Shown: positions 40,850 to 48,728 of the stretch, one piece after another | How the letters are laid out: every line of letters starts with the position of its first letter | Numbering within the stretch: the stretch's first letter is position 1 | Assembly: GCA_022760475.1 (NCBI GenBank) | Contig: JALEFZ010000005.1 | Span: 124,001 to 188,000 of the forward strand | Direction: 5' to 3' | Source: Bacteroidia bacterium | GTDB taxonomy: Bacteria; Bacteroidota; Bacteroidia; J057 | DNA length: 64,000 bases | Translations under genes and position numbers: made by a program | The notes under the pieces: generated by a model | Database searches by the model: none | The model's input: the letters and a program-made list of their open reading frames with translations, nothing else | Told to the model about the DNA's origin: nothing

Positions 40850-41278
40850 TTATGCCTGGGTGGGTTTGTGGTCTACAACTTTAGCGAATTTATACACAAA
40901 GTAATCTCTTCTTTCTTCTACTTTTATTTCGTCCATAATATGGTGAATCAAGTTGATTCCAAAGCCTCCTTTGCCTCGTTTTTTCAGGATTTCTTGTGGG
41001 TTTTGCGGTTCATATTGGTCGATGGGGAAGGCCTTTCCTGTATCTTTTATCTCTGTGTAGATCTTGTTTTCTTCTTTGTAAATGGCGACTTCAATGGTGG
41101 AGTAATTATCACACTGATGTTGATGTATCATGCAATTGGCGCAGGCCTCATCAACGGCCAGTACGATCTGGCTAGACACAGTGCCAGTGATATCAAGGTC
41201 AGTAAGCCTCGATTTTATAAACTCCCTTATAGTAGAAAGATAGCTTTTGTTACACCTTACCCTTAAATACGCTTTCAT
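40850..41278 (-). CDS. RsbW-like anti-sigma factor / serine kinase
   Basis: 142 residues of the GHKL ATPase fold. The N-box reads VLAVDEACANCMIHQHQ, the G1 box VEIKDTGKAFP, and the glycine-rich region RGKGGFGINLIHHIMDEI. Proteins of this class bind and inhibit a sigma factor or another target and inactivate their STAS antagonist by phosphorylating it. The gene's ATG overlaps the TGA of the STAS gene (ATGA), giving translational coupling. No sigma factor gene is close by, so the target is elsewhere or is not a sigma factor. Confidence 0.9.
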   Translation of the reverse strand: MKAYLRVRCNKSYLSTIREFIKSRLTDLDITGTVSSQIVLAVDEACANCMIHQHQCDNYSTIEVAIYKEENKIYTEIKDTGKAFPIDQYEPQNPQEILKKRGKGGFGINLIHHIMDEIKVEERRDYFVYKFAKVVDHKPTQA

Positions 41279-41631
41279 TCCGATTCTTTAAAATATGTAC
41301 AAGGATCGCCATCGTCCTCCACTAAAACCAAATTGTCCAGTTGGTGTAAGCCTAAAATAGTGAATACTTCCTTTACGTTTTCTGGAAGTTTTGTCAATAC
41401 AAATTTCCCATTATGGCTGGACAATTCCTCTACATAAGAAATGAATACCCCCAAACCTGCGCTGGAGATGTATTCAATGCGACCCATTTCAACATGAATA
41501 TTGTAGGTCTTGGCATCGATGATTTCTCTGACCTTTTCGTCCAGAAAAACGGATGAATTGGCATCGAGTTCACCCTCGGGGATTAGGGTAACATAATCGC
41601 AATCATCGTGAGACTCTTTATGAATATTCAT
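41275..41631 (-). CDS. STAS-domain anti-anti-sigma factor (SpoIIAA/RsbV-like)
   Basis: 118 residues: a single STAS domain with the phosphorylatable Ser in EYISSAGLGVFISYVE, the typical position for SpoIIAA/RsbV. In the unphosphorylated form it should bind the RsbW-like kinase and free its target. The phosphatase encoded upstream would reset it. Lies between the phosphatase gene (34-bp gap) and the kinase gene (4-bp overlap). The unusual C-terminus ends GDPCTYFKESE. Confidence 0.92.
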   Translation of the reverse strand: MNIHKESHDDCDYVTLIPEGELDANSSVFLDEKVREIIDAKTYNIHVEMGRIEYISSAGLGVFISYVEELSSHNGKFVLTKLPENVKEVFTILGLHQLDNLVLVEDDGDPCTYFKESE

Positions 41632-41665
41632 TTTTATTTAGTTACGGTAATGCAGGTTAATTGTT

Positions 41666-43753
41666 TTATGGAAATCTGATAATCAGTAACGTATAGTCAT
41701 CATCAAGCTTTGAATGGGAAAAAGACTTGACTGAACGAATTATTGATGCGGCCATTTCTTCCGCATCTCCGTCCTTTCCTCTTGAGATTTCTGACTCAAG
41801 TCGTTCATAGCCATACTCTTCACCCTTCTCATTGCGGGCTTCAAGGATGCCATCGGTATACAAAACCAGGAAGTCTCCCGAGCCATATTCAAACTTGTGA
41901 ATGTCCTTTACATAATTGGAATAGGATTCATTTCTTACAATGCCGAGTCCAAGGGTTCCTTCCCTTAGCATCTGGATTTTATCTTCCGAAGCCTTATAAT
42001 GGAAGGTTGGACAATGTCCCGCCCTTACCAGTTCTACCGTTTTATCTTCTGCGCAAATTTCCAGGTAGGAAAGGCTCATGAAAAAGCCATGCTGCATACA
42101 TTTTGATAAGGCCCTATTGGCATTGATGATGAAGTTTTTGACATCCATATCGAGATAAGTCAGGGCATGGAAAATCCCTTTGATCTCTGCCATATAGAAG
42201 GCCGCAGTTGTGCCTTTGCCGGAAACATCTCCAATGGCTACACGATATACATCATCCCTGGGCTGTGAGACGTCGTAGTAATCTCCCCCTACTTCCTGAG
42301 CAGTTTCACTACGAGCAATGAATTCTACATCATTGTTGCGAGGAAGGCTGGAATTCGAAGGAAGCAGTTGATCCTGAACCTCCTTCGCAATTTTTAGCTG
42401 CTCCTTATATCTCTCCACCTCAATCGACTCTTTGATCAACTCCGCATTTTCCAGTGCAATGCCTGCCTGTTCGGCAAATGCTTTCAAAGAATCTTCAGTT
42501 ACATCCTCGATGGAAGATGCCAACTCATTTACAACGAAAACAGCCCCATAATTCTGTGAATTTGAGAGGATGGGAATGACCAGCATACATTTGTAGCTCC
42601 CCTCATATCCCCTGAATGATCGATGGCGCTTGATGTTCTGAACAAGGAAAGGGGCTTTGGTCTCGATAACCTGATGGGTAAACTGGTGCCCCCTGTTTAG
42701 CTGATCTCTTTCAGATTCACGAATGCCTTCCTCCTGTTTCACCAGGATTTGCCCAGTATCACGGTCTATTAGCTCAATCCAGCCTGCATCGGCATTTGAG
42801 GCCATGATGCTTCCGTTGAGGAGGTTGCGAAGGATCTCACTATCATCCAGGTTGGATTGGATGGCTTGATTGATGTTGCTGAAGGAGGCGATCTCCACAC
42901 TTTCTCTTTCAAATACCGAGGTCGTGGGTAGGTTGAAGAAGAGGAAAAGGATAGCAAATAAGGTATAGCTGATCGAAAAGACGATCAACATAAAAACGAA
43001 AGAGGAATCGTTGGGTGGATTTTGTATGGACAACTGACCTGGAAGCCTTACAATTGCAATGATAAAGGTTGCAATGACAAGGGCTATCAAACCTAATAGA
43101 CCCAGCACCCTTATTTTTTGGCTGAAATTCAGGTAAGCTGACCACCTTACATTTGAAGAGAGAATAATGGTAGTCGCCAGAAAAACGATAAAGCCAATAA
43201 CCCTGATGGTAGGCATCAGGTTGGCGTTCCCAACGAGCCTGTTTATGACCTCAGTCTCCATGAGTAAGGCCAAGCCTAGCAGGGAAAGAAAGATTCTCCA
43301 AAGTTGAATTTTTCGCTTGGTTCTGGGGTAGAAGATAAACCTTCTGTAAATAAATGTGGCTGATAAAAAGAAGACCAGGACAGCCAAGTATCCCAGCATG
43401 AGGTATAGCTCAGCAAAGTATTTTCCAAGAGAATTGAAAAGCTGAAGGCGATTGAGAAAGGTGATCAACATGATGATGACCACGCCCACCATGCCTACCA
43501 TAAATAGTCTCCACATCAATACCGGAACATCCAGTTTCTCTATCTTTCTGAAGAGTCTGCTTATAAAAATAGCAAGGCTAAGGTGGAAACCGGCTATGAC
43601 AAATTTGTAGACCAATCCATCTACAACCATATTTTCCCTGTTGATATTTGGGAAAATGGCTACCCCTATTTCAAAAACACGGATACCAAGTACCCCTATC
43701 CATAAGGAAAGGGTGATAAGGAGTAATATAGCATTGATTAACTTGGGTCTCAA
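41666..43753 (-). CDS. Membrane-anchored GAF/SpoIIE-type protein phosphatase (RsbU-like)
   Basis: 695 residues, predicted to start with TTG at 43753 because no ATG or GTG precedes the first membrane segment in frame. The N-terminal 285 residues hold seven or eight membrane segments. A GAF domain covers about 290-450 (for example HRSFRGYEGSYKCMLVIPIL), followed by a PP2C/SpoIIE phosphatase (about 475-690) with the metal-binding Asp motifs VGGDYYDVS, AIGDVSGKGTTAAF and LVLYTDGILEARNEKG. It should dephosphorylate the STAS protein encoded next, switching the RsbW-like kinase off its target. The multi-spanning membrane part and the GAF domain are the likely sensors. First gene of a three-gene operon. 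Confidence 0.9.
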   Translation of the reverse strand: MRPKLINAILLLITLSLWIGVLGIRVFEIGVAIFPNINRENMVVDGLVYKFVIAGFHLSLAIFISRLFRKIEKLDVPVLMWRLFMVGMVGVVIIMLITFLNRLQLFNSLGKYFAELYLMLGYLAVLVFFLSATFIYRRFIFYPRTKRKIQLWRIFLSLLGLALLMETEVINRLVGNANLMPTIRVIGFIVFLATTIILSSNVRWSAYLNFSQKIRVLGLLGLIALVIATFIIAIVRLPGQLSIQNPPNDSSFVFMLIVFSISYTLFAILFLFFNLPTTSVFERESVEIASFSNINQAIQSNLDDSEILRNLLNGSIMASNADAGWIELIDRDTGQILVKQEEGIRESERDQLNRGHQFTHQVIETKAPFLVQNIKRHRSFRGYEGSYKCMLVIPILSNSQNYGAVFVVNELASSIEDVTEDSLKAFAEQAGIALENAELIKESIEVERYKEQLKIAKEVQDQLLPSNSSLPRNNDVEFIARSETAQEVGGDYYDVSQPRDDVYRVAIGDVSGKGTTAAFYMAEIKGIFHALTYLDMDVKNFIINANRALSKCMQHGFFMSLSYLEICAEDKTVELVRAGHCPTFHYKASEDKIQMLREGTLGLGIVRNESYSNYVKDIHKFEYGSGDFLVLYTDGILEARNEKGEEYGYERLESEISRGKDGDAEEMAASIIRSVKSFSHSKLDDDYTLLIIRFP

Positions 43754-43934
43754 TGTCTTTTCGGGTAATGAGTTGGTTGTATTGTAAAGGGTTGGAAAGA
43801 GCTTTTCGCAGAATGAAGATATGGGCTTCGATATGGCAACATTCTGACTTTGCTAAAGTAGTTAGAATCTGAATCTTCGCAAAGGTATTATGTTTATATT
43901 AACAATCGAGAAAGTCTCCATCTCCCGCTCCAAC

Positions 43935-43958
43935 AAAAAACAGGCCCCGAGAGGCCTG
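43935..43958 (-). terminator. Intrinsic terminator after the gene at 43987
   Basis: On the minus strand, CAGGCC / GGCCTG with a 6-nt loop is followed by six T. It separates the surface operon (44.0-46.7 kb) from the SpoIIE operon. Confidence 0.85.
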
Positions 43959-43986
43959 CCATATCTTAGCGATGTTAAGTTTACAC

Positions 43987-44487
43987 TTATCTCTTTTCAA
44001 TCCTGATGGTCTGAGCAAACTTTTTCCCATCTGTCATGCGTAGCACATAGATGCCATTGGCATAAGATGATAGGTTGAGTTCGCCCATCAAGGGCTGAAT
44101 GGTCTTTTGCAATACCATGCTTCCCTTCATATCCAGGAGCATTACCTGTAGGTTTTGACCCCTTTCTCTTTCGATAAATAATCTGTTGGAAGTAGGGTTG
44201 GGGTAGACTTTAATCGTCCCAAAACTGGAAGCCAGTTCTTCAATGGAAGTAGAGGTCAAACTAGGCTGTTGGAATCCTTGCGTAAGAACAAGGGTGGTGC
44301 CAGCGAAGGATTCTGTCATGATCTCCCCCATGGTCCAATCCAGACTGACATTGGTCCCTTTGAAAGTCTCTCCGGCAGAGGTAAGGACTTCAGGTGTAAG
44401 AGACTGGGCTGAAACCGTGATTGTGCCCCAGACAGCAATCAAAAGCAGAGCAGTCTTCCTGGCTAATCGAATAATATTCATAATCAA
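43987..44487 (-). CDS. Small T9SS-secreted protein
   Basis: 166 residues. Signal peptide 1-27 (ending VSAQ); a short domain of about 50 residues (LTPEVLTSAGETFKGTNVSLDWTMGE, then FAGTTLVLTQGFQQP); then the T9SS type A sorting domain (VYPNPTSNRLFIERE to QTIRIEKR). This pattern, with TLDWTMGE and LTQGFQQP, is common among Bacteroidota small surface proteins that follow a larger tail-fibre-like protein in an operon, as here: the 745-residue protein ends 5 bp upstream. The two may form one surface structure, with this protein supplying the anchor. Confidence 0.8.
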   Translation of the reverse strand: MIMNIIRLARKTALLLIAVWGTITVSAQSLTPEVLTSAGETFKGTNVSLDWTMGEIMTESFAGTTLVLTQGFQQPSLTSTSIEELASSFGTIKVYPNPTSNRLFIERERGQNLQVMLLDMKGSMVLQKTIQPLMGELNLSSYANGIYVLRMTDGKKFAQTIRIEKR

Positions 44488-44492
44488 GAAGT

Positions 44493-46730
44493 TTATTTTT
44501 GAGTTTTTGTATGGGTTCCCATTTTGGATCTTCCTACCTGCATAGAGGCGGGCTTACCAAAAAGTTCAGGATATAGATACTTGCCCTTGTCTTCTTCATC
44601 TTTCTCTACGGTATTAGGGATTCGATATTTTTCAGCAAATTTATCTTTCCTGATACCTGTTACCTGCCATGAAACTTCCACATTAGGTTTAGAAGTCTGG
44701 ATGACAAAGCGATTGTTTGAAATTTTTTCTTTAATGATGGCTTGGGCAAATGTACCAATGGTTGTCAATTGGTAACGGAAGTCCTTGTTAAGCGCAGAGA
44801 AGTAATCTGGCAGCTCAACCGTTGCAAATCCTTGCTGATCCGTAGTAATGTTTCCATTGTAGACATTCATCATGTCAGGGGATTCAACGAAGGAGTGATA
44901 AAGGTATTTGTTTTCAGGATCTAAAGGGTGATCAATTTTAAAAGAACCCCCACCTTTTGACAGGGTTCCTAATACCGCGACGGTATTGTTCTCAAAGATA
45001 TTAAGGACCTGTCCACCTGTAGATCTCTGGAAAGAAGCAATGAAATTGTCAGTTGATTTGGATTTGACGGTTAGTTTTACGTTTGGAAAGTTGTCACCCA
45101 TTCCAATATTGCCACCTGAAAACACATTTAATACATCTGTACCATCATCTTCATCAATCCAGAATATCCATGTTTCACTGGCTGATCTGGGTTTGAAGTA
45201 GTGGGTAAGGTTACCAGTTGTATTTCTGGCTCCATATCCTATACGACCATCTCCTTCAATGGTAATATCTGGATCTGTACCAGGATTTCCGAAAATCTTT
45301 AAATCATTGAATCCTATCACTTCATTCAGGCCATAGATGTTTGAATCGTCAGCAGTTCGAATGTTACCATTTACAAATAACCTTGCATCTGTGGCAAAGG
45401 TGGTCGAACCCAGGGTGACATTCCCTTCGGTCGAGAGGGCATCTCTTACCCTAAGATTTTTTTGCCCAGGCATTTCAAGCGTGGTCCAATCGTTATTGGT
45501 TGATCCATCCAGGATACCAGGTTGGATGTTAAATCCAAGTGTCCCATTTGATACTTCCAATTTGGACGATGGAGAGGTTGTTCCAATCCCCAGGTTCCCA
45601 TCGTCATTTAATGTCATTCTAATGGGAAGATTGGTAGCCAATCCAGCTGCCCCTTTCGTAGCAAAGTGAAGATGTCCAACGGAGTTTGGGCCTACTCTTT
45701 GGTGGATTATGGCAGCTCCCAGATCAGGTATACCATTGTTGATCTCTCCTGAGCTACCAAATCCCATTCCTATGGCATTATTTCCCTGGCCATTGGTTCC
45801 TTTAGTAATGTTAAATGAAAGATCGGTAACTTTTACAGAGTCAAATCCTGCCGTAATGGCATTGGGACCTACTCCATCTGTTTTGATGGTAAGGGGTGCC
45901 GTTGGAGGAGTCGAATTAAGGAGCGATTGACCAATAGCAACTGGGCTATTGCGATAAATCCAACTTTGTCCTAATAACCAAGGGGAACTGCCTTCTTCAT
46001 CAATTCCAGGAGCCCAATCAGTCCCATTCCATTTTAAGACTTGACCATTTGTTGGATTTGTTGAACTAACACTCCTGCCCTGTAGGCCAGACACGGTAGG
46101 ATTGGGATAAGTGCCTGTGAGGTCTCCACCCGCTGTAGTCCCAGGTGCAATGGCATTGGTACTAATCACGTTGTTGGTGATGCTGATCCCTGTTCCTGCA
46201 GTGAAAGTAGGAAGGGTAACTGTATTCCCTTTTGAAATGGAAAGGTCATTTCCATTGATTGCCAGGTCTTGAATCTCATTGGTAGAGTCCTGATCCAGGT
46301 CGCCGGGGACAGAACCTGCCTGATTTGCATAGATAGAGTAGGGAACCGAAAGCAATTGACTGGTACCCAGTACAGCGTAGTTGGTGCCGCCTGTTTCGTC
46401 TACCTCAATCTGAAGAAAGAAGTCGTTGCTGCCCCATGAGATGGCCGAAAAGATTCCAGAAACTACAGTTCCTTCACCTACATTGACGGTAATCAATCCC
46501 AGGCTAGACGTTGTAGCAGTGTGGGCCTCCTGATAGACCATGGTTCCAGCTGTGGAGCCTTCCAGGATGCTCAATCTTAGACTTACAGCCTGTGCAGCTA
46601 TGGGTGCATTACTTGCATCACGAACTACAGCCTGATATTTGAATGCTTGTGGACTTTGGGCAAAAATTTGGCCAACTCCAATTAAGAGATAGATCAAAAA
46701 GCCGCAAAGAGCCTTGTTAATAGTTTCCAT
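44493..46730 (-). CDS. Secreted tail-fibre-like surface protein
   Basis: 745 residues. Signal peptide 1-24 (ending IFAQ), then a beta-sandwich domain (about 27-145, AFKYQAVVRDASNAPIAAQ...) found at the start of many Bacteroidota surface fibres. Next is a Gly/Thr/Asn-rich region with GTTAGGDLTGTYPNPTVSGL and LQGRSVSSTNPTNGQVLKWNG, and a long beta-helical stretch with repeats such as NNGIPDLGAAIIHQRVG and LGIGTTSPSSKLEV. Its later part resembles phage tail-fibre shafts, but no chaperone domain and no T9SS tail are seen. It may be held at the surface by the small T9SS protein encoded 5 bp downstream. Function (adhesion, sheath) is inference. Confidence 0.75.
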   Translation of the reverse strand: METINKALCGFLIYLLIGVGQIFAQSPQAFKYQAVVRDASNAPIAAQAVSLRLSILEGSTAGTMVYQEAHTATTSSLGLITVNVGEGTVVSGIFSAISWGSNDFFLQIEVDETGGTNYAVLGTSQLLSVPYSIYANQAGSVPGDLDQDSTNEIQDLAINGNDLSISKGNTVTLPTFTAGTGISITNNVISTNAIAPGTTAGGDLTGTYPNPTVSGLQGRSVSSTNPTNGQVLKWNGTDWAPGIDEEGSSPWLLGQSWIYRNSPVAIGQSLLNSTPPTAPLTIKTDGVGPNAITAGFDSVKVTDLSFNITKGTNGQGNNAIGMGFGSSGEINNGIPDLGAAIIHQRVGPNSVGHLHFATKGAAGLATNLPIRMTLNDDGNLGIGTTSPSSKLEVSNGTLGFNIQPGILDGSTNNDWTTLEMPGQKNLRVRDALSTEGNVTLGSTTFATDARLFVNGNIRTADDSNIYGLNEVIGFNDLKIFGNPGTDPDITIEGDGRIGYGARNTTGNLTHYFKPRSASETWIFWIDEDDGTDVLNVFSGGNIGMGDNFPNVKLTVKSKSTDNFIASFQRSTGGQVLNIFENNTVAVLGTLSKGGGSFKIDHPLDPENKYLYHSFVESPDMMNVYNGNITTDQQGFATVELPDYFSALNKDFRYQLTTIGTFAQAIIKEKISNNRFVIQTSKPNVEVSWQVTGIRKDKFAEKYRIPNTVEKDEEDKGKYLYPELFGKPASMQVGRSKMGTHTKTQK

Positions 46731-46854
46731 GTTAATTCTGTTTAGGGGGTAAAACTTTGATTAAAGGTGTTTCTTTAGTCGAAACTATTACGAAGAGACA
46801 GAATTTATTTGGACCACTATAGAGCATTAATACTTGAATGCTTATTCAGGAAAA

Positions 46855-46934
46855 TTTACCTACTAGGTAGGTAAAACGCCCTAGGCTATGGGATGAAAAC
46901 ACAATAGGCTAAGGGAATATTCCCTTAGCCTATT
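46855..46934. repeat. Two palindromes in the gap between the surface operon and the prohibitin-like gene
   Basis: TTTACCTAC-TAG-GTAGGTAAA occupies 46855-46875 (9-bp stem, 3-nt loop). A perfect 32-bp palindrome with arms AATAGGCTAAGGGAAT occupies 46903-46934. The larger one can fold into a strong stem with a mostly AT tip and may end the prohibitin-like mRNA (gene end 47002), although no clear T-run follows on the minus strand. The smaller lies 125 bp upstream of the surface operon start and could be an operator. Confidence 0.5.
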
Positions 46935-47001
46935 ATCTCTTGATCTACCTCGCTGATTGATAAGTCCGGTAGACTTATATCATTGTTGGCTTGCTAGTCA
47001 A

Positions 47002-47826
47002 TTATTTCCCACCACCCAAAATCAGGGGTAGCCCTCCATTATCACTAGATCCTACGATGATGGTTTTTGAGTTTGGAGATTCCGCCAATTTAATGGTGGC
47101 CTCAATGCCTTTATCTTGCAGGATATTTTTGGTAAGGGATGCATTCAGGATTCGGTTGGCCTCAGCCTTACCCTTTGCACGTGTGATCTGACGTTGGGCT
47201 TCAAGTTCTTCTTGCTTGAGTAGGTACTCATACTTTTGAGCCTCCTGGTCTGCTTGCTGCTTTGCCTCAATTGCCTCTTGTACCTTTTTGGGCAGGGTAA
47301 TGTCCCTGATCAATACCTCTCTCAATACTACATAGTTTTGTGTAAGGGCTTTCTCAATATCAGTTTTGATGAGCTCGGTTACAGTGTCTCTTTTGGTAGA
47401 ATAAAGTTCTTCCTCCGTAAACTTACCAATTACTTCCCTTACAGAAGACCTTACCTCAGGAGTAACCAGTGTTCTTAAGTAATCCGTACCAAAGTTTTCG
47501 TGTAGGTCTCCAATCTTATTATAGACTGGGTGTGTACGTACAGTGACGTCGATCTCGATGTTCAAAGCGTTTCTGGATAGAATCTTCATGGTTTCATCCT
47601 GGCTATGCTCACGTACATCATATTTGTACATAGAGTTCCAGGGTGCAATTACATGAAAACCTGGTGTAAAGACTTTTTCTTTGTCTAGACCTCCGCCAAA
47701 GGGACGGAAAACAACACCACGCTCACCTGCATCTACGGTAACAAAGGCTCCCGACGTAAGGAGAACCAATAATAGAAAGCCCCCAAATACCATAAGGGCA
47801 GTCGTAAGTATTCTCGAACGGTTCAT
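47002..47826 (-). CDS. Prohibitin / SPFH (band 7) family membrane protein
   Basis: 274 residues from the Met at 47826 (an open extension to 47904 lacks family similarity). One N-terminal membrane anchor (about 5-27, ILTTALMVFGGFLLLVLLTSG) and an SPFH domain (about 30-190, with AGERGVVFRPFGG and VDVTVRTHPVYNKIGDLHENFGT). A coiled coil follows (about 180-235) with the family motif RDITLPKKVQEAIEAKQQADQEAQK and a Gly-rich C-terminus (GSSDNGGLPLILGGGK). Such proteins form ring-shaped membrane assemblies and help regulate membrane proteases such as FtsH. Monocistronic. Confidence 0.93.
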   Translation of the reverse strand: MNRSRILTTALMVFGGFLLLVLLTSGAFVTVDAGERGVVFRPFGGGLDKEKVFTPGFHVIAPWNSMYKYDVREHSQDETMKILSRNALNIEIDVTVRTHPVYNKIGDLHENFGTDYLRTLVTPEVRSSVREVIGKFTEEELYSTKRDTVTELIKTDIEKALTQNYVVLREVLIRDITLPKKVQEAIEAKQQADQEAQKYEYLLKQEELEAQRQITRAKGKAEANRILNASLTKNILQDKGIEATIKLAESPNSKTIIVGSSDNGGLPLILGGGK

Positions 47827-48008
47827 AAGTTTTATTTTTAAGACAGTGTTTTTAAAGCTATTGACATAATGTAGTCGATTAAAGTTTGAAAATATTGACG
47901 ACAAATTCCACTAAATAGCCCTAAAGCTTTGGTTTCAACAAAAAAAGAAGCCTGTGCAACCTATATGTGCTTAAAACCTTCCTAGCTATAAACTAAATTC
48001 TTACGAAC

Positions 48009-48602
48009 ATGAGACGCATAACCATTTTTATTTTGTTGTTTACACTTTGCTCTGTGTTGATGGCTCAAAGGAAGGAAAGGAGCTTTTTCAGCCAATACGC
48101 TCAGGGTAAAACACTTGTAGGTGCAAGTTTGGGTTCTACTGGCTTTGCTTCTGTTTTTGATGGGTCCTTTTACCTCCCCAATGCTTCTAGGCTTAATGCC
48201 CAGGGAAGATTAGGTTATTTTGTCCAGGATCAATTGCTGGTAGGTTTAAGTATTGGCAGAAATATTGACATTAACTATCCATTTGCAACTTATACCCCAA
48301 TCAGGACAGAGGTCTTTTCTCGCTATTATTTTACCGGAGATCGCCTGGTTAACTTCTTTGGAGAGGCAGGTGCCGGGATATCCTATGCCAATCCGATTAG
48401 AAATAGTGATGGGCAATTACTCTTTGGGGGACTTAATCCTCATGCGCATGTGGAGATAGGCGCTTCCCTCCCTATCAGAAACAGAACAACTATTGACATT
48501 GGAACACAATTAGATTTTAATTCCTCAAAATCAGATACCAGGCCGACCTTCAGAACCATAGGCTGGACTCCTTTTAAGTTAGGGCTCAATTATTCTTTTT
48601 AG
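48009..48602 (+). CDS. Outer membrane beta-barrel protein (OmpW/porin-like)
   Basis: 197 residues: signal peptide 1-20 (ending LMAQ) and an 8-10 strand barrel pattern (ASLGSTGFASVFDGSFYL, LLVGLSIGRNIDIN, VEIGASLPIRNRTTIDIG). It ends KLGLNYSF with a terminal Phe, the usual outer membrane insertion signal. Bacteroidota carry many such small barrels; substrate or role cannot be read. The stop codon touches the repeat at 48601-48667, and a plus-strand terminator follows at 48696-48728. Confidence 0.75.
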   Translation: MRRITIFILLFTLCSVLMAQRKERSFFSQYAQGKTLVGASLGSTGFASVFDGSFYLPNASRLNAQGRLGYFVQDQLLVGLSIGRNIDINYPFATYTPIRTEVFSRYYFTGDRLVNFFGEAGAGISYANPIRNSDGQLLFGGLNPHAHVEIGASLPIRNRTTIDIGTQLDFNSSKSDTRPTFRTIGWTPFKLGLNYSF

Positions 48603-48667
48603 AAGCTGCCCAAAAATCATTTCCTCAGAACTTTGAAAGCTGCTTATAAACTCAAAAATCAGCTTCT
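48601..48667 (-). repeat. Dispersed intergenic repeat, family 2, copy B
   Basis: 67 bp, in opposite orientation to the copy at 27018-27096. Read on the minus strand it has the same ends (AGAAGCTG, CAGCTTCT) and the same blocks GATTTTTGAGTTT and GAGGAAATGATTTTT, with a 12-bp shorter left part. It overlaps the stop codon of the outer membrane protein gene. Confidence 0.7.
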
Positions 48668-48695
48668 TAAAGAGTTTTGCACAAAGCATGAAAGG

Positions 48696-48728
48696 AATAG
48701 GGGCAAGAAATTCTTGCTCCTATTTTAG
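48696..48728 (+). terminator. Intrinsic terminator after the gene at 48009
   Basis: A 14-bp stem (AATAGGGGCAAGAA / TTCTTGCTCCTATT, one G-T pair) with a tiny loop is followed by TTAGTATTTT on the plus strand. The stem overlaps the stop codon of the convergent protease gene. Confidence 0.7.
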
